DNA from: Clostridiales bacterium
GTDB taxonomy: Bacteria > Bacillota > Clostridia > Christensenellales > Borkfalkiaceae
NCBI GenBank assembly: GCA_015069295.1
Contig: SVIW01000013.1
Span: 1 to 44,853, forward strand
Direction: 5' to 3'
Length of the DNA: 44,853 nt
This document shows, in pieces, positions 29,681 through 36,197 of the stretch. The notes under the pieces were generated by a model. The model was given only the letters and a program-made list of their open reading frames with translations, made no database searches and had not been told where the DNA came from. Numbering within the stretch: position 1 is the stretch's first letter; each line of letters opens with the position of its first letter. The translations under genes and the position numbers were made by a program.

Positions 29681-30457
29681 ATGAAAAGGAGCTTCGTGCT
29701 GTATTGCGACCTCGACGAACATTTGTCTTTGTTGACAATGGAACAGCGCGGCGTGCTTCTCACGGCAATTATGAGCTATCAAAACGGCAAGGACGTCCCC
29801 GAAATGGATAACACGACGGCGGTGCTTTTCTCGGTTATTAAAGCGCAATTCAAGCGTGATGACGAGAAATACAACGAAACCGCTGAAAAGCGTCGGGCGG
29901 CGGGTCGTATGGGAGGAGCACCGAGGGGAAACCAAAACGCGAAAAAACAACCTCAAAACAACCCACCCGCAAAAAAACAAGCAAAACAACCAAAACAAGC
30001 AAATGCTTGTAATGGCGCAAATGCGGGAAATATAAGCGATTGCGGCGGCGGGCAAGGTGTTGAAAAACAACCAAAACAAGCAAAACAACCCGATAATGAT
30101 ACTGTAAATGATACTGATATAAAAGAAATAAGTACGTCCGTACTTACAAAGAAAAGGACGGACGGTCGGTCGGATAAGGAAGCAATATGCAAAAAAGCAC
30201 AGGCGGAGTTTTTCGCTCTTTATCCCGAAATCGGTATAGATAATTATTCCGCCGATTATGCGGACATAGATTTCGAAGTGTTGGCGCGTCGCTTTGAAGA
30301 AAGTGCATTTTTAAGGACGCGAAAGTCTTTCTCGTGGATATGTTCAAATTATCGGAAAATTGCGGCGGGCGAGTATAGAGATTATACAAGCAAAAAAGAG
30401 CCGCCGCCCGTTCGGAAAAACGCACTCGGAGCGGAGTGGGACGATTTAGAGGGATAG
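29681..30457 (+). CDS. Phage replication protein, DUF6291-like N-terminus
   Basis: A 258-residue protein. The N-terminus (MKRSFVLYCDLDEHLSLLTMEQRGVLLTAIMSYQNG) is the winged-helix-like module common at the start of DnaD-type phage replication organisers, followed by KRDDEKYNETAEKRRAAGRMGGAPRGNQNAKK, a basic tail. A long Gln/Pro/Lys low-complexity linker (about 88-135) is encoded by imperfect AAACAAC repeats. The C-terminal region (FFALYPEIGIDNYSADYADIDF...FEESAFLRTRKSFSWICSNYRKIAAGEY) is the usual conserved end of such proteins. It is followed at 16 bases by a DnaC-type helicase loader, so the pair probably loads the host helicase at the element's origin. ATG 29681 has AGGAG 6 bases upstream. 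Confidence 0.75.
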   Translation: MKRSFVLYCDLDEHLSLLTMEQRGVLLTAIMSYQNGKDVPEMDNTTAVLFSVIKAQFKRDDEKYNETAEKRRAAGRMGGAPRGNQNAKKQPQNNPPAKKQAKQPKQANACNGANAGNISDCGGGQGVEKQPKQAKQPDNDTVNDTDIKEISTSVLTKKRTDGRSDKEAICKKAQAEFFALYPEIGIDNYSADYADIDFEVLARRFEESAFLRTRKSFSWICSNYRKIAAGEYRDYTSKKEPPPVRKNALGAEWDDLEG

Positions 30458-30473
30458 CGAGGAGGTAAAAAAG

Positions 30474-31427
30474 ATGACGAAAACAGCAACAATGCCCGCG
30501 GGGGTGCGGTTATTCAATTTACTTTTACAAGGCGGCGGAACGGAGGAGCAAAAACGTCTTTATTGGGAGAGGTATGCCGATCAAACGGAAAAACAGCTCG
30601 GCAAGCCTCTTTGGGCTATGGACGCGGAGGAGTTCGAGGAGTATAAAATTCTCGAAGAAAATCAAAGCTACGGCACGGAGGACGGCGGGAACTGTAAACT
30701 TTGCCGCAATCGTGGTTACATAGTAAGACGCGACGGACAATATACGCGCTACGCTTCGTGTTCGTGTATGGAGCAACGCAAGCAAAACCGAGAGGTGCAA
30801 AACAGCGGCTACGCCGAGAAGATAACGTCCCAAACGTTTGAAAAATTCACCATAACCGAGCCGTGGCAAAAACAAGCCCTGCAGACGGTGAAAGCGTGGA
30901 CAAGACAAACGAAGTTCCCCTTTTTGTTTTTAGGAGGGAGAAGCGGCGCAGGAAAGACGCACCTCGCGATTGCGGCGTTTTATAATCTCATACAGCGCGG
31001 AGTGCGTGGGAAATTTATATCGTGGCGAGAGCAGTCCCGAGAATTGAAAATGAGAATGACCGAGGCGGAAGTGTACAATACGAAGATCCGCGAGCTGAAA
31101 TTTGTGCCGCTTTTGCTCGTTGACGATCTTTTGTGGACAAACGGCGGCGGGTTATCAGATGAAGATTTCAAACTTGCGAAAGAGATCATCGACGTAAGGC
31201 AAGCGAACGGATTGCGGACAATTTTCACGGCAAATTGGACGATCAAAGACTTAATAGAGCTTTCGGAGGTGATCGGCGGGCGCATATATGAGGGGTGCGG
31301 AAGCTCGACGAATTTCGTTCTTACTTTTGGCGGAGATACTCGAAACCATCGAGCGAGAAAGCAACTGACGCTATCAGAGATAGAGGGCATTGAAAGCCCG
31401 TTTGACGATGACGATCGGAAACATTAA
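30474..31427 (+). CDS. DnaC/DnaI-type helicase loader ATPase
   Basis: A 317-residue AAA+ ATPase. The N-terminal region has a zinc-type Cys set: CKLC (74-77) and CSC (96-98). Walker A is GGRSGAGKT (154-162), Walker B LLLVDDLL (213-220). The spacing and the phrase IFTANWTIKDLIEL...GGRIYEGCG match DnaC-like phage loaders, which place the host DnaB-type helicase on the origin. ATG 30474 has GAGGAGG 8 bases upstream. It lies 16 bases after the DnaD-like gene, so both form the replication module. The element has no primase or polymerase and must rely on host replication proteins. Confidence 0.9.
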   Translation: MTKTATMPAGVRLFNLLLQGGGTEEQKRLYWERYADQTEKQLGKPLWAMDAEEFEEYKILEENQSYGTEDGGNCKLCRNRGYIVRRDGQYTRYASCSCMEQRKQNREVQNSGYAEKITSQTFEKFTITEPWQKQALQTVKAWTRQTKFPFLFLGGRSGAGKTHLAIAAFYNLIQRGVRGKFISWREQSRELKMRMTEAEVYNTKIRELKFVPLLLVDDLLWTNGGGLSDEDFKLAKEIIDVRQANGLRTIFTANWTIKDLIELSEVIGGRIYEGCGSSTNFVLTFGGDTRNHRARKQLTLSEIEGIESPFDDDDRKH

Positions 31428-31438
31428 AGCGGAGAGCT

Positions 31439-31639
31439 ATGAAAATCAAAGCGAAATATTTGAGCTATACGGTTTACATTATCGGCGTTTCTTTGAAAGG
31501 GATCGCGACTTGCGTCTATCCGATCGACGAGAATCGCAGTCGCATTGTGTTTATTCGATTGAATGAACTGACCGTTATAGACGCGGCATATTTGACAGGA
31601 AAAAAGGCGGTGAAAAATGGAAAGAAAAACGACGAATAA
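31439..31639 (+). CDS. Small conserved-looking phage protein, 66 residues
   Basis: MKIKAKYLSYTVYIIGVSLK... contains a mixed beta pattern and a basic C-terminus (GKKAVKNGKKNDE). Not recognised. It starts 11 bases after the loader gene with GCGGAGA as ribosome site, and its last 23 bases overlap the next gene in another frame, so it belongs to the same operon. The overlap implies translational coupling to the terminase-like gene. Confidence 0.6.
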   Translation: MKIKAKYLSYTVYIIGVSLKGIATCVYPIDENRSRIVFIRLNELTVIDAAYLTGKKAVKNGKKNDE

Positions 31640-32021
31640 GGGCGGACGCCCAAGAAAGAAAATCACGCGGGACGCGTTTCAAAAACTTTGCAAACTTCAA
31701 TGCACCGAGGAAGAAATTGCGGGCTTTCTCGATTGTTCGGTTGACACGCTTCAACGGTGGGTCAAGGAGAATTACGACGGGGACACTTTTGCGGTGGTGT
31801 ATAAAAAGTATGCGGCGGGCGGACGCGTTTCATTGAGGCGGCGGCAATGGGCTCTTGCGGAGCACAATGCGACAATGGCGATATGGCTCGGAAAACAGCA
31901 CCTCGGACAGCGTGAAACGATCAACGTCGCGGCGGACGCGGAACAGCTCGACAAGCTCGACGCGATCTTGCAAGGTGTAAAGGCGGCGGCAGGAGCAAAA
32001 CCCTCCCCGGGGGAAATATAA
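31617..32021 (+). CDS. Probable phage small terminase subunit / HTH protein
   Basis: A 134-residue DNA-binding protein. The N-terminus is basic (NKGGRPRKKITRDAFQKL), followed by a helix-turn-helix: CKLQCTEEEIAGFLDCSVDTLQRWVKENY. The centre SLRRRQWALAEHNATMAIWLGKQHLGQRE is typical of small terminase-like proteins that recognise the packaging site. In satellites such a gene redirects the helper phage's packaging motor to the satellite genome, and the lack of a large terminase gene here fits that idea. The C-terminus is Lys/Ala-rich and probably oligomerisation-related. ATG 31617 has AGGCGG upstream and overlaps the previous gene. Alternative: a transcription factor of the replication operon. 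Confidence 0.7.
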   Translation: MERKTTNKGGRPRKKITRDAFQKLCKLQCTEEEIAGFLDCSVDTLQRWVKENYDGDTFAVVYKKYAAGGRVSLRRRQWALAEHNATMAIWLGKQHLGQRETINVAADAEQLDKLDAILQGVKAAAGAKPSPGEI

Positions 32022-32110
32022 GCGGAGCACGGACAGGCGCGACCCTTTGAGGGCTCGACGCCTTTTCCCGTAAAAGGGACTACCGCAAAAAGACAGCAAG
32101 GGCGACAAAA

Positions 32111-32473
32111 ATGACGGAGAGAGAACAGGCGAAAGTGTTGAACGCGTTATACAGCTATAAGACGTTCAAAAAGATTGCACGGGACGAGGCGCAACGGGCG
32201 CGCGGTATTTACATAAACAACGAGAACGGCGAACTCGAATATATGGGCGGCGAGCAAATCACTCGGGCTGTGTACGTTTCGGAGGAAACGCGCAAGCACT
32301 TCAATCGCATTGACGAAATCAAGGGGAAGTTCGTCGAGCTTTACTTTTTCCGTCGCGTCGGGTGGTTGCGAATTACGAGCGACTTGCCTATATCCCGCTC
32401 GACGGTTTTCGAGTGGAGGCGCGACGTCATTGAAATCGCCGAGAAAATCGCGCGAGAAATCGCCTTTATTTGA
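32111..32473 (+). CDS. Putative late regulator, ArpU/RinA-like
   Basis: A 120-residue protein, last in the rightward operon. MTEREQAKVLNALYSYKTFKKIARDEAQR begins with helices, and the C-terminus (LYFFRRVGWLRITSDLPISRSTVFEWRRDVIEIAEKIAREIAFI) looks like a sigma-like helix-turn-helix with recognition helix around ISRSTVFEWRR. Proteins of this size and shape at the end of early operons (ArpU, RinA) activate late or packaging genes. Here no late genes follow, so its targets would be the element itself or a helper phage (inference). The ribosome site is poor (AAGGGCG). Family assignment is by pattern only. Confidence 0.5.
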   Translation: MTEREQAKVLNALYSYKTFKKIARDEAQRARGIYINNENGELEYMGGEQITRAVYVSEETRKHFNRIDEIKGKFVELYFFRRVGWLRITSDLPISRSTVFEWRRDVIEIAEKIAREIAFI

Positions 32474-32955
32474 CGGTCGGGAATTTAGTCGGGGTGAAAT
32501 GTATCAACGCGTTTTGCCCCGTTTTTTACACAAAAAAAGACCTTGCGAACGCAAGAGACGGCAAGGTTGCAACGACAACCGTCAAATACGTCAGCAAGGC
32601 AAAAGGTCAGCGGTAGAAACCGCAAGCCCCGAACGATGGGGAGTGATGAGCTCCGCCGCCCGATCGAGTATGTATAGTATAACACAAATTTTCAAGAGCG
32701 TCAAGGAATTATATGGCAAAATATTCACACGATACAGGTGATAAAAATAAAATAGGGGGTACGACAAAATGACACCCCCACGAGTGCCAAAATGACACCC
32801 CCCCTTTTGCCGTTTTTTGCTTTTTATGCTCGTATGATTGCCAATATAAGAGCAATACGCACGAAAAATACGCAAAAAAGCCTCACAATGGCGATAAATG
32901 CCGTGAAAATCTTGTAGAGGGGGGGTGTCAAAATGACCGCCCCCCTCGCTCATGT
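32474..32955. other. Intergenic region with possible replication origin
   Basis: 482 bases between convergent genes without a credible frame. It holds a hairpin (ACCTTGC / GCAAGGT), then three direct repeats CAAAATGACACCCCC (32765-32779, 32788-32802, and a variant at 32929-32945) that flank about 125 bases with A/T-rich stretches. G-run and C-run hairpins surround copies 1 and 3 (GGGGGT/ACCCCC at 32755-32779; GAGGGGGG/CCCCCCTC at about 32917-32946). Iterons around an A/T-rich core next to replication genes suggest an origin; a packaging site or bidirectional terminator is possible. Confidence 0.5.
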
Positions 32956-33255
32956 TTATCTTAAACAGTTTTGTAGTTGCTCAATGGTTGTTTCGCTGAC
33001 CGTTTGCAAGTCCACAATAAATTCAAGCGCGGCGCGAAGCAAATTACTCATTGCGTGGCGGCGGTGCAGTAAAGAGGCTTTGCGGTGTTCGTCCTCGTCT
33101 GTACCGTCAAACGTGATTTCGGGATCCAAGTCGTCGGCGATCTCGTCGAGTAAAGTGCGGATAACTTCGAATTTCGCTGTTTCAAGCTCGAATTCGGAAA
33201 CAATATCCCACAGTTCATAGTTTTCGGGTTTAATTTGATTGTTTTCCTTTTGCAT
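32956..33255 (-). CDS. Unknown acidic phage-element protein, 99 residues
   Basis: MQKENNQIKPENYELWDIVS... is predicted all-helical and acidic, with a central DEIADDLDPEITFDGTDEDEH and an Arg-His rich RRHAMSNLLRAALEF. No family recognised. ATG 33255 is chosen because AAGGAGG lies 7 bases upstream; the frame extends to a TTG at 33276 across that ribosome site. It is the third gene of the leftward operon starting at 34000, its ribosome site overlapping the previous stop. As a non-essential position near attR it may be accessory cargo. Confidence 0.6.
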   Translation of the reverse strand: MQKENNQIKPENYELWDIVSEFELETAKFEVIRTLLDEIADDLDPEITFDGTDEDEHRKASLLHRRHAMSNLLRAALEFIVDLQTVSETTIEQLQNCLR

Positions 33256-33268
33256 TTGCTTTTCCTCC

Positions 33269-33718
33269 TTATGCAACCGCCGCCGTCGCGCGGTATGTGA
33301 TATTGATTATATTTTCAAGCGCATAGCACAGCGTAACAGGCTTTTCGCTTTTCTCGTCCTCTTTGATTGCGCCCATTTCCACAAGCTCCGCTTTCGTCGT
33401 GGGTGTTCCGTCGGCAAGGAAGAACGCCGTTTTGATATTGCAAGGGTTCATAATTTGCAAGTAAAGTTTCGTTTCGTCTTTCTTGCTTTTCACAATGCTC
33501 GCGTGTTCCGTGTGCTCAAACCACGTCGGGAGAACGCCGCCCTGCTCCGCGATCTTGTCCTGCACGCTTGCGACGTTTGCATAATTCACGCCGAATTGCG
33601 CCGTCAGAGTGGTGCGCTTGCGATAGGTGATCCCCTTGCGCTTCTTTTCCGTTTCCGCTTCGATCGCAAAGAAACGACCGTTTGTAATGTTCTTGCTTAA
33701 AATTTCATTGAGTGTCAT
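33269..33718 (-). CDS. Unknown phage-element protein, 149 residues
   Basis: MTLNEILSKNITNGRFFAIE... followed by AETEKKRKGITYRKRTTLTAQFGVNYANVASVQDKIAEQGG. The pattern is mixed alpha/beta and it ends NIINITYRATAAVA. I do not recognise the family. ATG 33718 has AAGGAG 8 bases upstream. It is followed directly by the 99-residue gene, with coupled translation. The basic middle part with Tyr and Phe residues could be nucleic-acid binding (inference). It is well expressed by signal quality and may be the main cargo product of the element. Confidence 0.65.
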   Translation of the reverse strand: MTLNEILSKNITNGRFFAIEAETEKKRKGITYRKRTTLTAQFGVNYANVASVQDKIAEQGGVLPTWFEHTEHASIVKSKKDETKLYLQIMNPCNIKTAFFLADGTPTTKAELVEMGAIKEDEKSEKPVTLCYALENIINITYRATAAVA

Positions 33719-33856
33719 TTTGTATTCTCCTTAAAAGTATTTGACTTTTTTTCTTGTGCCTGCTATACTTTAAGGGCAGAGGGGAGGCAGGCGCAACCCC
33801 TCCGACCTGTTCCCGTTTCGGTTTACTTTTCCACGAGCTGACCGAGCGGGGCTTTT

Positions 33857-34000
33857 TTAGTCCGTCGCTTTCGCTTCTCTTACGATTGCGGCGGCTTCTT
33901 CTTTGTCTTTCGCTTCGGCTTCAATTCGCTTGGCGATCGTTTCAAGAAATGCGTTGAGCTGTGCGTTCGTCATTTCTCCGCCCTCCTTTTCGTTATTCAT
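33857..34000 (-). CDS. Small helical protein, 47 residues
   Basis: MNNEKEGGEMTNAQLNAFLE... is highly charged and rich in Ala, Glu and Lys, ending AIVREAKATD; probably one long helix. AAAGGAGG lies 9 bases before the ATG. An internal ATG ten codons later is also preceded by a GGAGGGCGG-like site. First gene of the leftward operon from the promoter at 34075-34103. Function unknown. A gap of 138 bases separates it from the next gene. Confidence 0.6.
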   Translation of the reverse strand: MNNEKEGGEMTNAQLNAFLETIAKRIEAEAKDKEEAAAIVREAKATD

Positions 34001-34074
34001 AGGCTACCTCCTTTTGTTTTTTGCCTGCCTTTTAGGCTCATCGGCTTCGGTGTTCCCTCAACCTTTGTACTTAT

Positions 34075-34193
34075 AGTGTATCATAAATATCTAATGTTGT
34101 CAAACAAAAATCAAATATATTTCAAATATTTTTAGATTTTTTTCAAAAAATATTAGATAAAAGTTTGACAGCGTAAAAATTTTATTGTATAAT
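34075..34193. promoter_or_regulatory. Divergent promoters near attR with shared TTAGATA sites
   Basis: Leftward: TTGACA (34103-34098) and TACACT (34080-34075), 17 apart. Rightward: TTGACA (34165-34170) and TATAAT (34188-34193), 17 apart. Both have TTAGATA close to TTTGACA (minus strand TTTGACAACATTAGATA; plus strand TTAGATAAAAGTTTGACA), likely the operator of the HTH protein at 34218. Confidence 0.65.
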
Positions 34194-34217
34194 ATAAGCG
34201 TAAATAGGAGGTGCATA

Positions 34218-34427
34218 ATGACGTTACGGCAAAAAATTGATATGGCGTGTGCTTACAAAGGAATATCGCAAGCAACATTGGCGCGAGCGTTGGGAATTAC
34301 CCCCGCAACCTTTAACGCACGATTGAAAGTTTGCAAGTTTTCGCAAGAGGAAATGGAGAAGATCGCCGCCGCACTCGGCTGTGCGTATACTTTCGGCTTT
34401 GAATTTCCCGACGGGACGCGGATTTGA
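34218..34427 (+). CDS. XRE-type HTH regulator near attR
   Basis: A 69-residue single HTH domain: MTLRQKIDMACAYKGISQAT, LARALGITPATFNARLKVCK, FSQEEMEKIAAALGCAYTFG, ending EFPDGTRI. ATG 34218 has TAGGAGG 7 bases upstream; the longer frame from 34185 would begin inside the -10 box. It faces the leftward operon (47-, 149- and 99-residue proteins) and probably controls it and itself through the TTAGATA sites. Its presence suggests that the right-hand cargo module is regulated apart from the main repressor switch. Confidence 0.85.
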   Translation: MTLRQKIDMACAYKGISQATLARALGITPATFNARLKVCKFSQEEMEKIAAALGCAYTFGFEFPDGTRI

Positions 34428-34739
34428 TAAGGTTTAAGAATACAAAAGTGCCCCCCTGTTTTGATGAATTGAGAGAGGGAAAGCCTTGAAAAATAAGGAG
34501 GTCTGCCGTTTTGAGCGCGTCAACACGGGGAGGGTTTTGCGGAGCTCTTGCGCGAAATGCGCGCACGCGCGCACGTAACGAAAAAACGGCGGCGCATAGG
34601 CTCACCGTCGTCTTTACAAAAGCAGGGCGTATATTTGGATTAAATGGTTGCATTTTTGAGGCTTCAAATTTGGGGAAGTTTCGCGAAGAAACAGCAGAAA
34701 GCCTTTATTTATAAGGGATTGAGCCTATCGGTCAACGGC
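34428..34739. other. Intergenic end of the element with arm site
   Basis: There is no convincing gene. It has a GC-rich alternating stretch (about 34557-34578, GCGCGCACGCGCGCAC) and the integrase arm-type copy ATTTGGGGAAG at 34668-34678. A TTG-started frame at 34511-34714 has AAGGAGG upstream but overlaps the arm site and has an unlikely composition. Confidence 0.6.
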
Positions 34740-34762
34740 TTCAATTCCTGTCGACCGCACCA
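34740..34762 (+). repeat. attR core
   Basis: Identical over 23 bases to attL (26130-26152). Directly followed by the tRNA terminator that originally belonged to tRNA-Leu. Confidence 0.9.
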
Positions 34763-35229
34763 CAAAAAAGGGAATCCCAATAAGGGGTTCCCTTTTTTGT
34801 GGTATTGTCAACAGGGCGCGCGAACTTGCAAATTATTGCAGGTTCACGCGACGAGCGAGAAATGCGGCGGTAGGAAAAAGTACGAGGGCAAACGAGCGAG
34901 GACGCTCTGCCCAAAGGGCAGATACCTGTCGAGCATATTAAAATAAGCATATCGTCAATAGAAAAGGAAATCCCAAGCGGGGTTTCCTATTTTTGTTTTA
35001 CCGAGTATCGACAGGAATTGAGGGTGGAGCTGCGAACGAGAGTGAGCATTTTGCCTTACGGGGCTAAAAAAATGAAAAGGCTTTGAGGCAAAACAAACGA
35101 TTGATAATCGTTTGGCGGGGCGCGCCGCCAAAGGCGCAATTCCTGTCGACCGCACCACAAAAAAGGGAATCCCAATAAGGGGTTCCTTTTTTGTGGTATT
35201 GTCAACAGGGCGCGCGAACTTGCAAATTA
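34742..35229. repeat. Duplicated and scattered tRNA 3'-end/terminator fragments
   Basis: A 94-base block (34742-34835: tRNA end, terminator, then CAACAGGGCGCGCGAACTTG) recurs at 35137-35229 with one base missing. Between them are an inverted 14-bp tRNA piece TCGACAGGAATTGA (35008-35021), a short CCTGTCGA (34925-34932) and a third related terminator (34963-34997). No gene is present in this region. Confidence 0.8.
34764..34798 (+). terminator. Original tRNA-Leu terminator, copy 1
   Basis: AAAAAAGGGAATCCC pairs with GGGGTTCCCTTTTTT across a short loop. Its place just behind the CCA end shows that it terminated tRNA-Leu before integration. Confidence 0.85.
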
Positions 35230-35400
35230 GTAAGGATTCGCGCAAGAAATGAAAATGTTTGGCGGTTTGTAGGAGGGCGAGCTTTTAAAAAACTTGTAAA
35301 CTTTACGCCGAAAAGGGCGCGTTTTTTATTAGAATATAGAAAAAACCGTTTTTATCTATGAAAAAATATATAGAATATGCACAAAATTTTCCATTTCCTA

Positions 35401-35429
35401 TTGACAAGCGGGGGAAAGCGGGTTATAAT
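35401..35429 (+). promoter_or_regulatory. Consensus promoter of the TasA/SipW-like operon
   Basis: Perfect TTGACA (35401-35406) and TATAAT (35424-35429), 17 bases apart with a G-rich spacer. Confidence 0.8.
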
Positions 35430-35481
35430 AAAACAACCAAAATTAAAAGGTAATCTATTACAATTTTTAAGGAGGCTTTTT

Positions 35482-36102
35482 ATGAAAGGGAAAGTGGCAT
35501 TATTATCGTTTTTGGCAACGGCCGTAACCGTAGGCGGCGTATACGCAACCTGGACGTTTGCAGAAAACGAATCGACCGCGGCGAGCACGACGGTAAACGT
35601 AGCGATGACGGGCGTTAGCAGCGACACGAAGAAAGGTACGCTTAACGTTATGGTTATGACGGAAAACGGCTTTACCTTGGCAGTAGACGATGCGAACAAC
35701 GACCACATTGCAGATATCAAGAAGACGGGCGTAGTAACCGTAACCTTTACGCCTTCGGCAAGCGCGTCTCAAGACGTAAAAACGAACGGTATCGACGTAC
35801 AGTGCGTTATTTCTTACGCTCCTTATGCAAGCGGCGCGGATACTTTGGAAGAATGGGCGTATGACGGAAAGCAGATTTTCGACATTGTCAACGACGAAAG
35901 CGCGCCGATTTTGCTTAGCAAATCTGCGGCTACTTATGACCCCAGCACGACCACCTTTACTTGGACGATTGATGCGGCGGATATCGGCATCGAATTGGAA
36001 AACGAATTCCTTATCGATACGCTTGCTAAATACAACGCAATGAACGAAGAGCTTGGTAAAGGGCATTTCGTTTTGACGGTAAGCGAATATACGGCTCCAT
36101 AA
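35482..36102 (+). CDS. Secreted TasA/camelysin-like protein
   Basis: A 206-residue exported protein. The N-terminus MKGKVALLSFLATAVTVGGV plus YATWTFAENES is a SipW-dependent type signal peptide: a short basic start, a hydrophobic core, then the Tyr-Ala-Thr-Trp region where TasA/CalY-type proteins are cut. The mature part is beta-rich and acidic, with TVTFTPSASASQDVKTNG and a C-terminal FVLTVSEYTAP, similar in layout to TasA-like fibre subunits, though family membership needs a profile search. ATG 35482 has AAGGAGG 8 bases upstream. It is followed by a 16-bp hairpin and then a SipW-like peptidase gene, which is expected to process it. Confidence 0.75.
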   Translation: MKGKVALLSFLATAVTVGGVYATWTFAENESTAASTTVNVAMTGVSSDTKKGTLNVMVMTENGFTLAVDDANNDHIADIKKTGVVTVTFTPSASASQDVKTNGIDVQCVISYAPYASGADTLEEWAYDGKQIFDIVNDESAPILLSKSAATYDPSTTTFTWTIDAADIGIELENEFLIDTLAKYNAMNEELGKGHFVLTVSEYTAP

Positions 36103-36136
36103 ACGGAAAGCGGCTATAAAAAATAGCGTTAAAATT

Positions 36137-36175
36137 GCAACGTATCCCATAACCAAGCGTTATGGGATAGGTTGC
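36137..36175 (+). promoter_or_regulatory. Long intercistronic hairpin
   Basis: GCAAC-G-TATCCCATAAC pairs with GTTATGGGATA-G-GTTGC (16 bp, one G/G mismatch, loop CAAGC). Only a short TTTAT follows, so it is a weak terminator or an RNA-stability element between the fibre-like gene and the peptidase gene. Confidence 0.75.
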
Positions 36176-36197
36176 TTTATGCGCTTAGGGCAGAGAT

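Larger units (their letters stand above)
26130..34762. mobile_element. Integrated 8.6-kb phage-satellite-like element at tRNA-Leu
   Basis: Bounded by a 23-bp direct repeat of the tRNA 3' end (TTCAATTCCTGTCGACCGCA plus CCA at 26130-26152 and 34740-34762). It contains int, a BRO antirepressor, a CI-like repressor facing a Cro-like gene, replication gene, DnaC-like loader, probable TerS, an ArpU-like gene and a leftward group of small genes with its own HTH regulator. There are no portal, capsid, tail, large terminase or lysis genes. Gene order (leftward int and repressor, rightward replication then terS) resembles phage-inducible chromosomal islands. CGATCG/GATC sequences are visibly more common than in the flanks, which suggests separate ancestry. 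A decayed small prophage is the alternative, but intact frames throughout argue for a functioning satellite. Confidence 0.85.

Noticed and set aside
29264-30088. 274-codon leftward frame opposite the replication gene
   Set aside because: Crosses the switch promoters and the rightward operon; Phe/Cys/Leu-rich shadow of an Asn/Gln/Lys-rich coding region.
30000-30110. Repeated AAACAACC/AAACAAGC units as a possible CRISPR or iteron array
   Set aside because: Irregular spacing and in-frame coding of a Gln/Pro/Lys linker; they are codon-level repeats of a disordered segment.
34511-34714. 67-codon TTG-started frame with AAGGAGG upstream at the right end of the island
   Set aside because: Overlaps the integrase arm site, very basic low-complexity composition, TTG start; kept only as a remote possibility.
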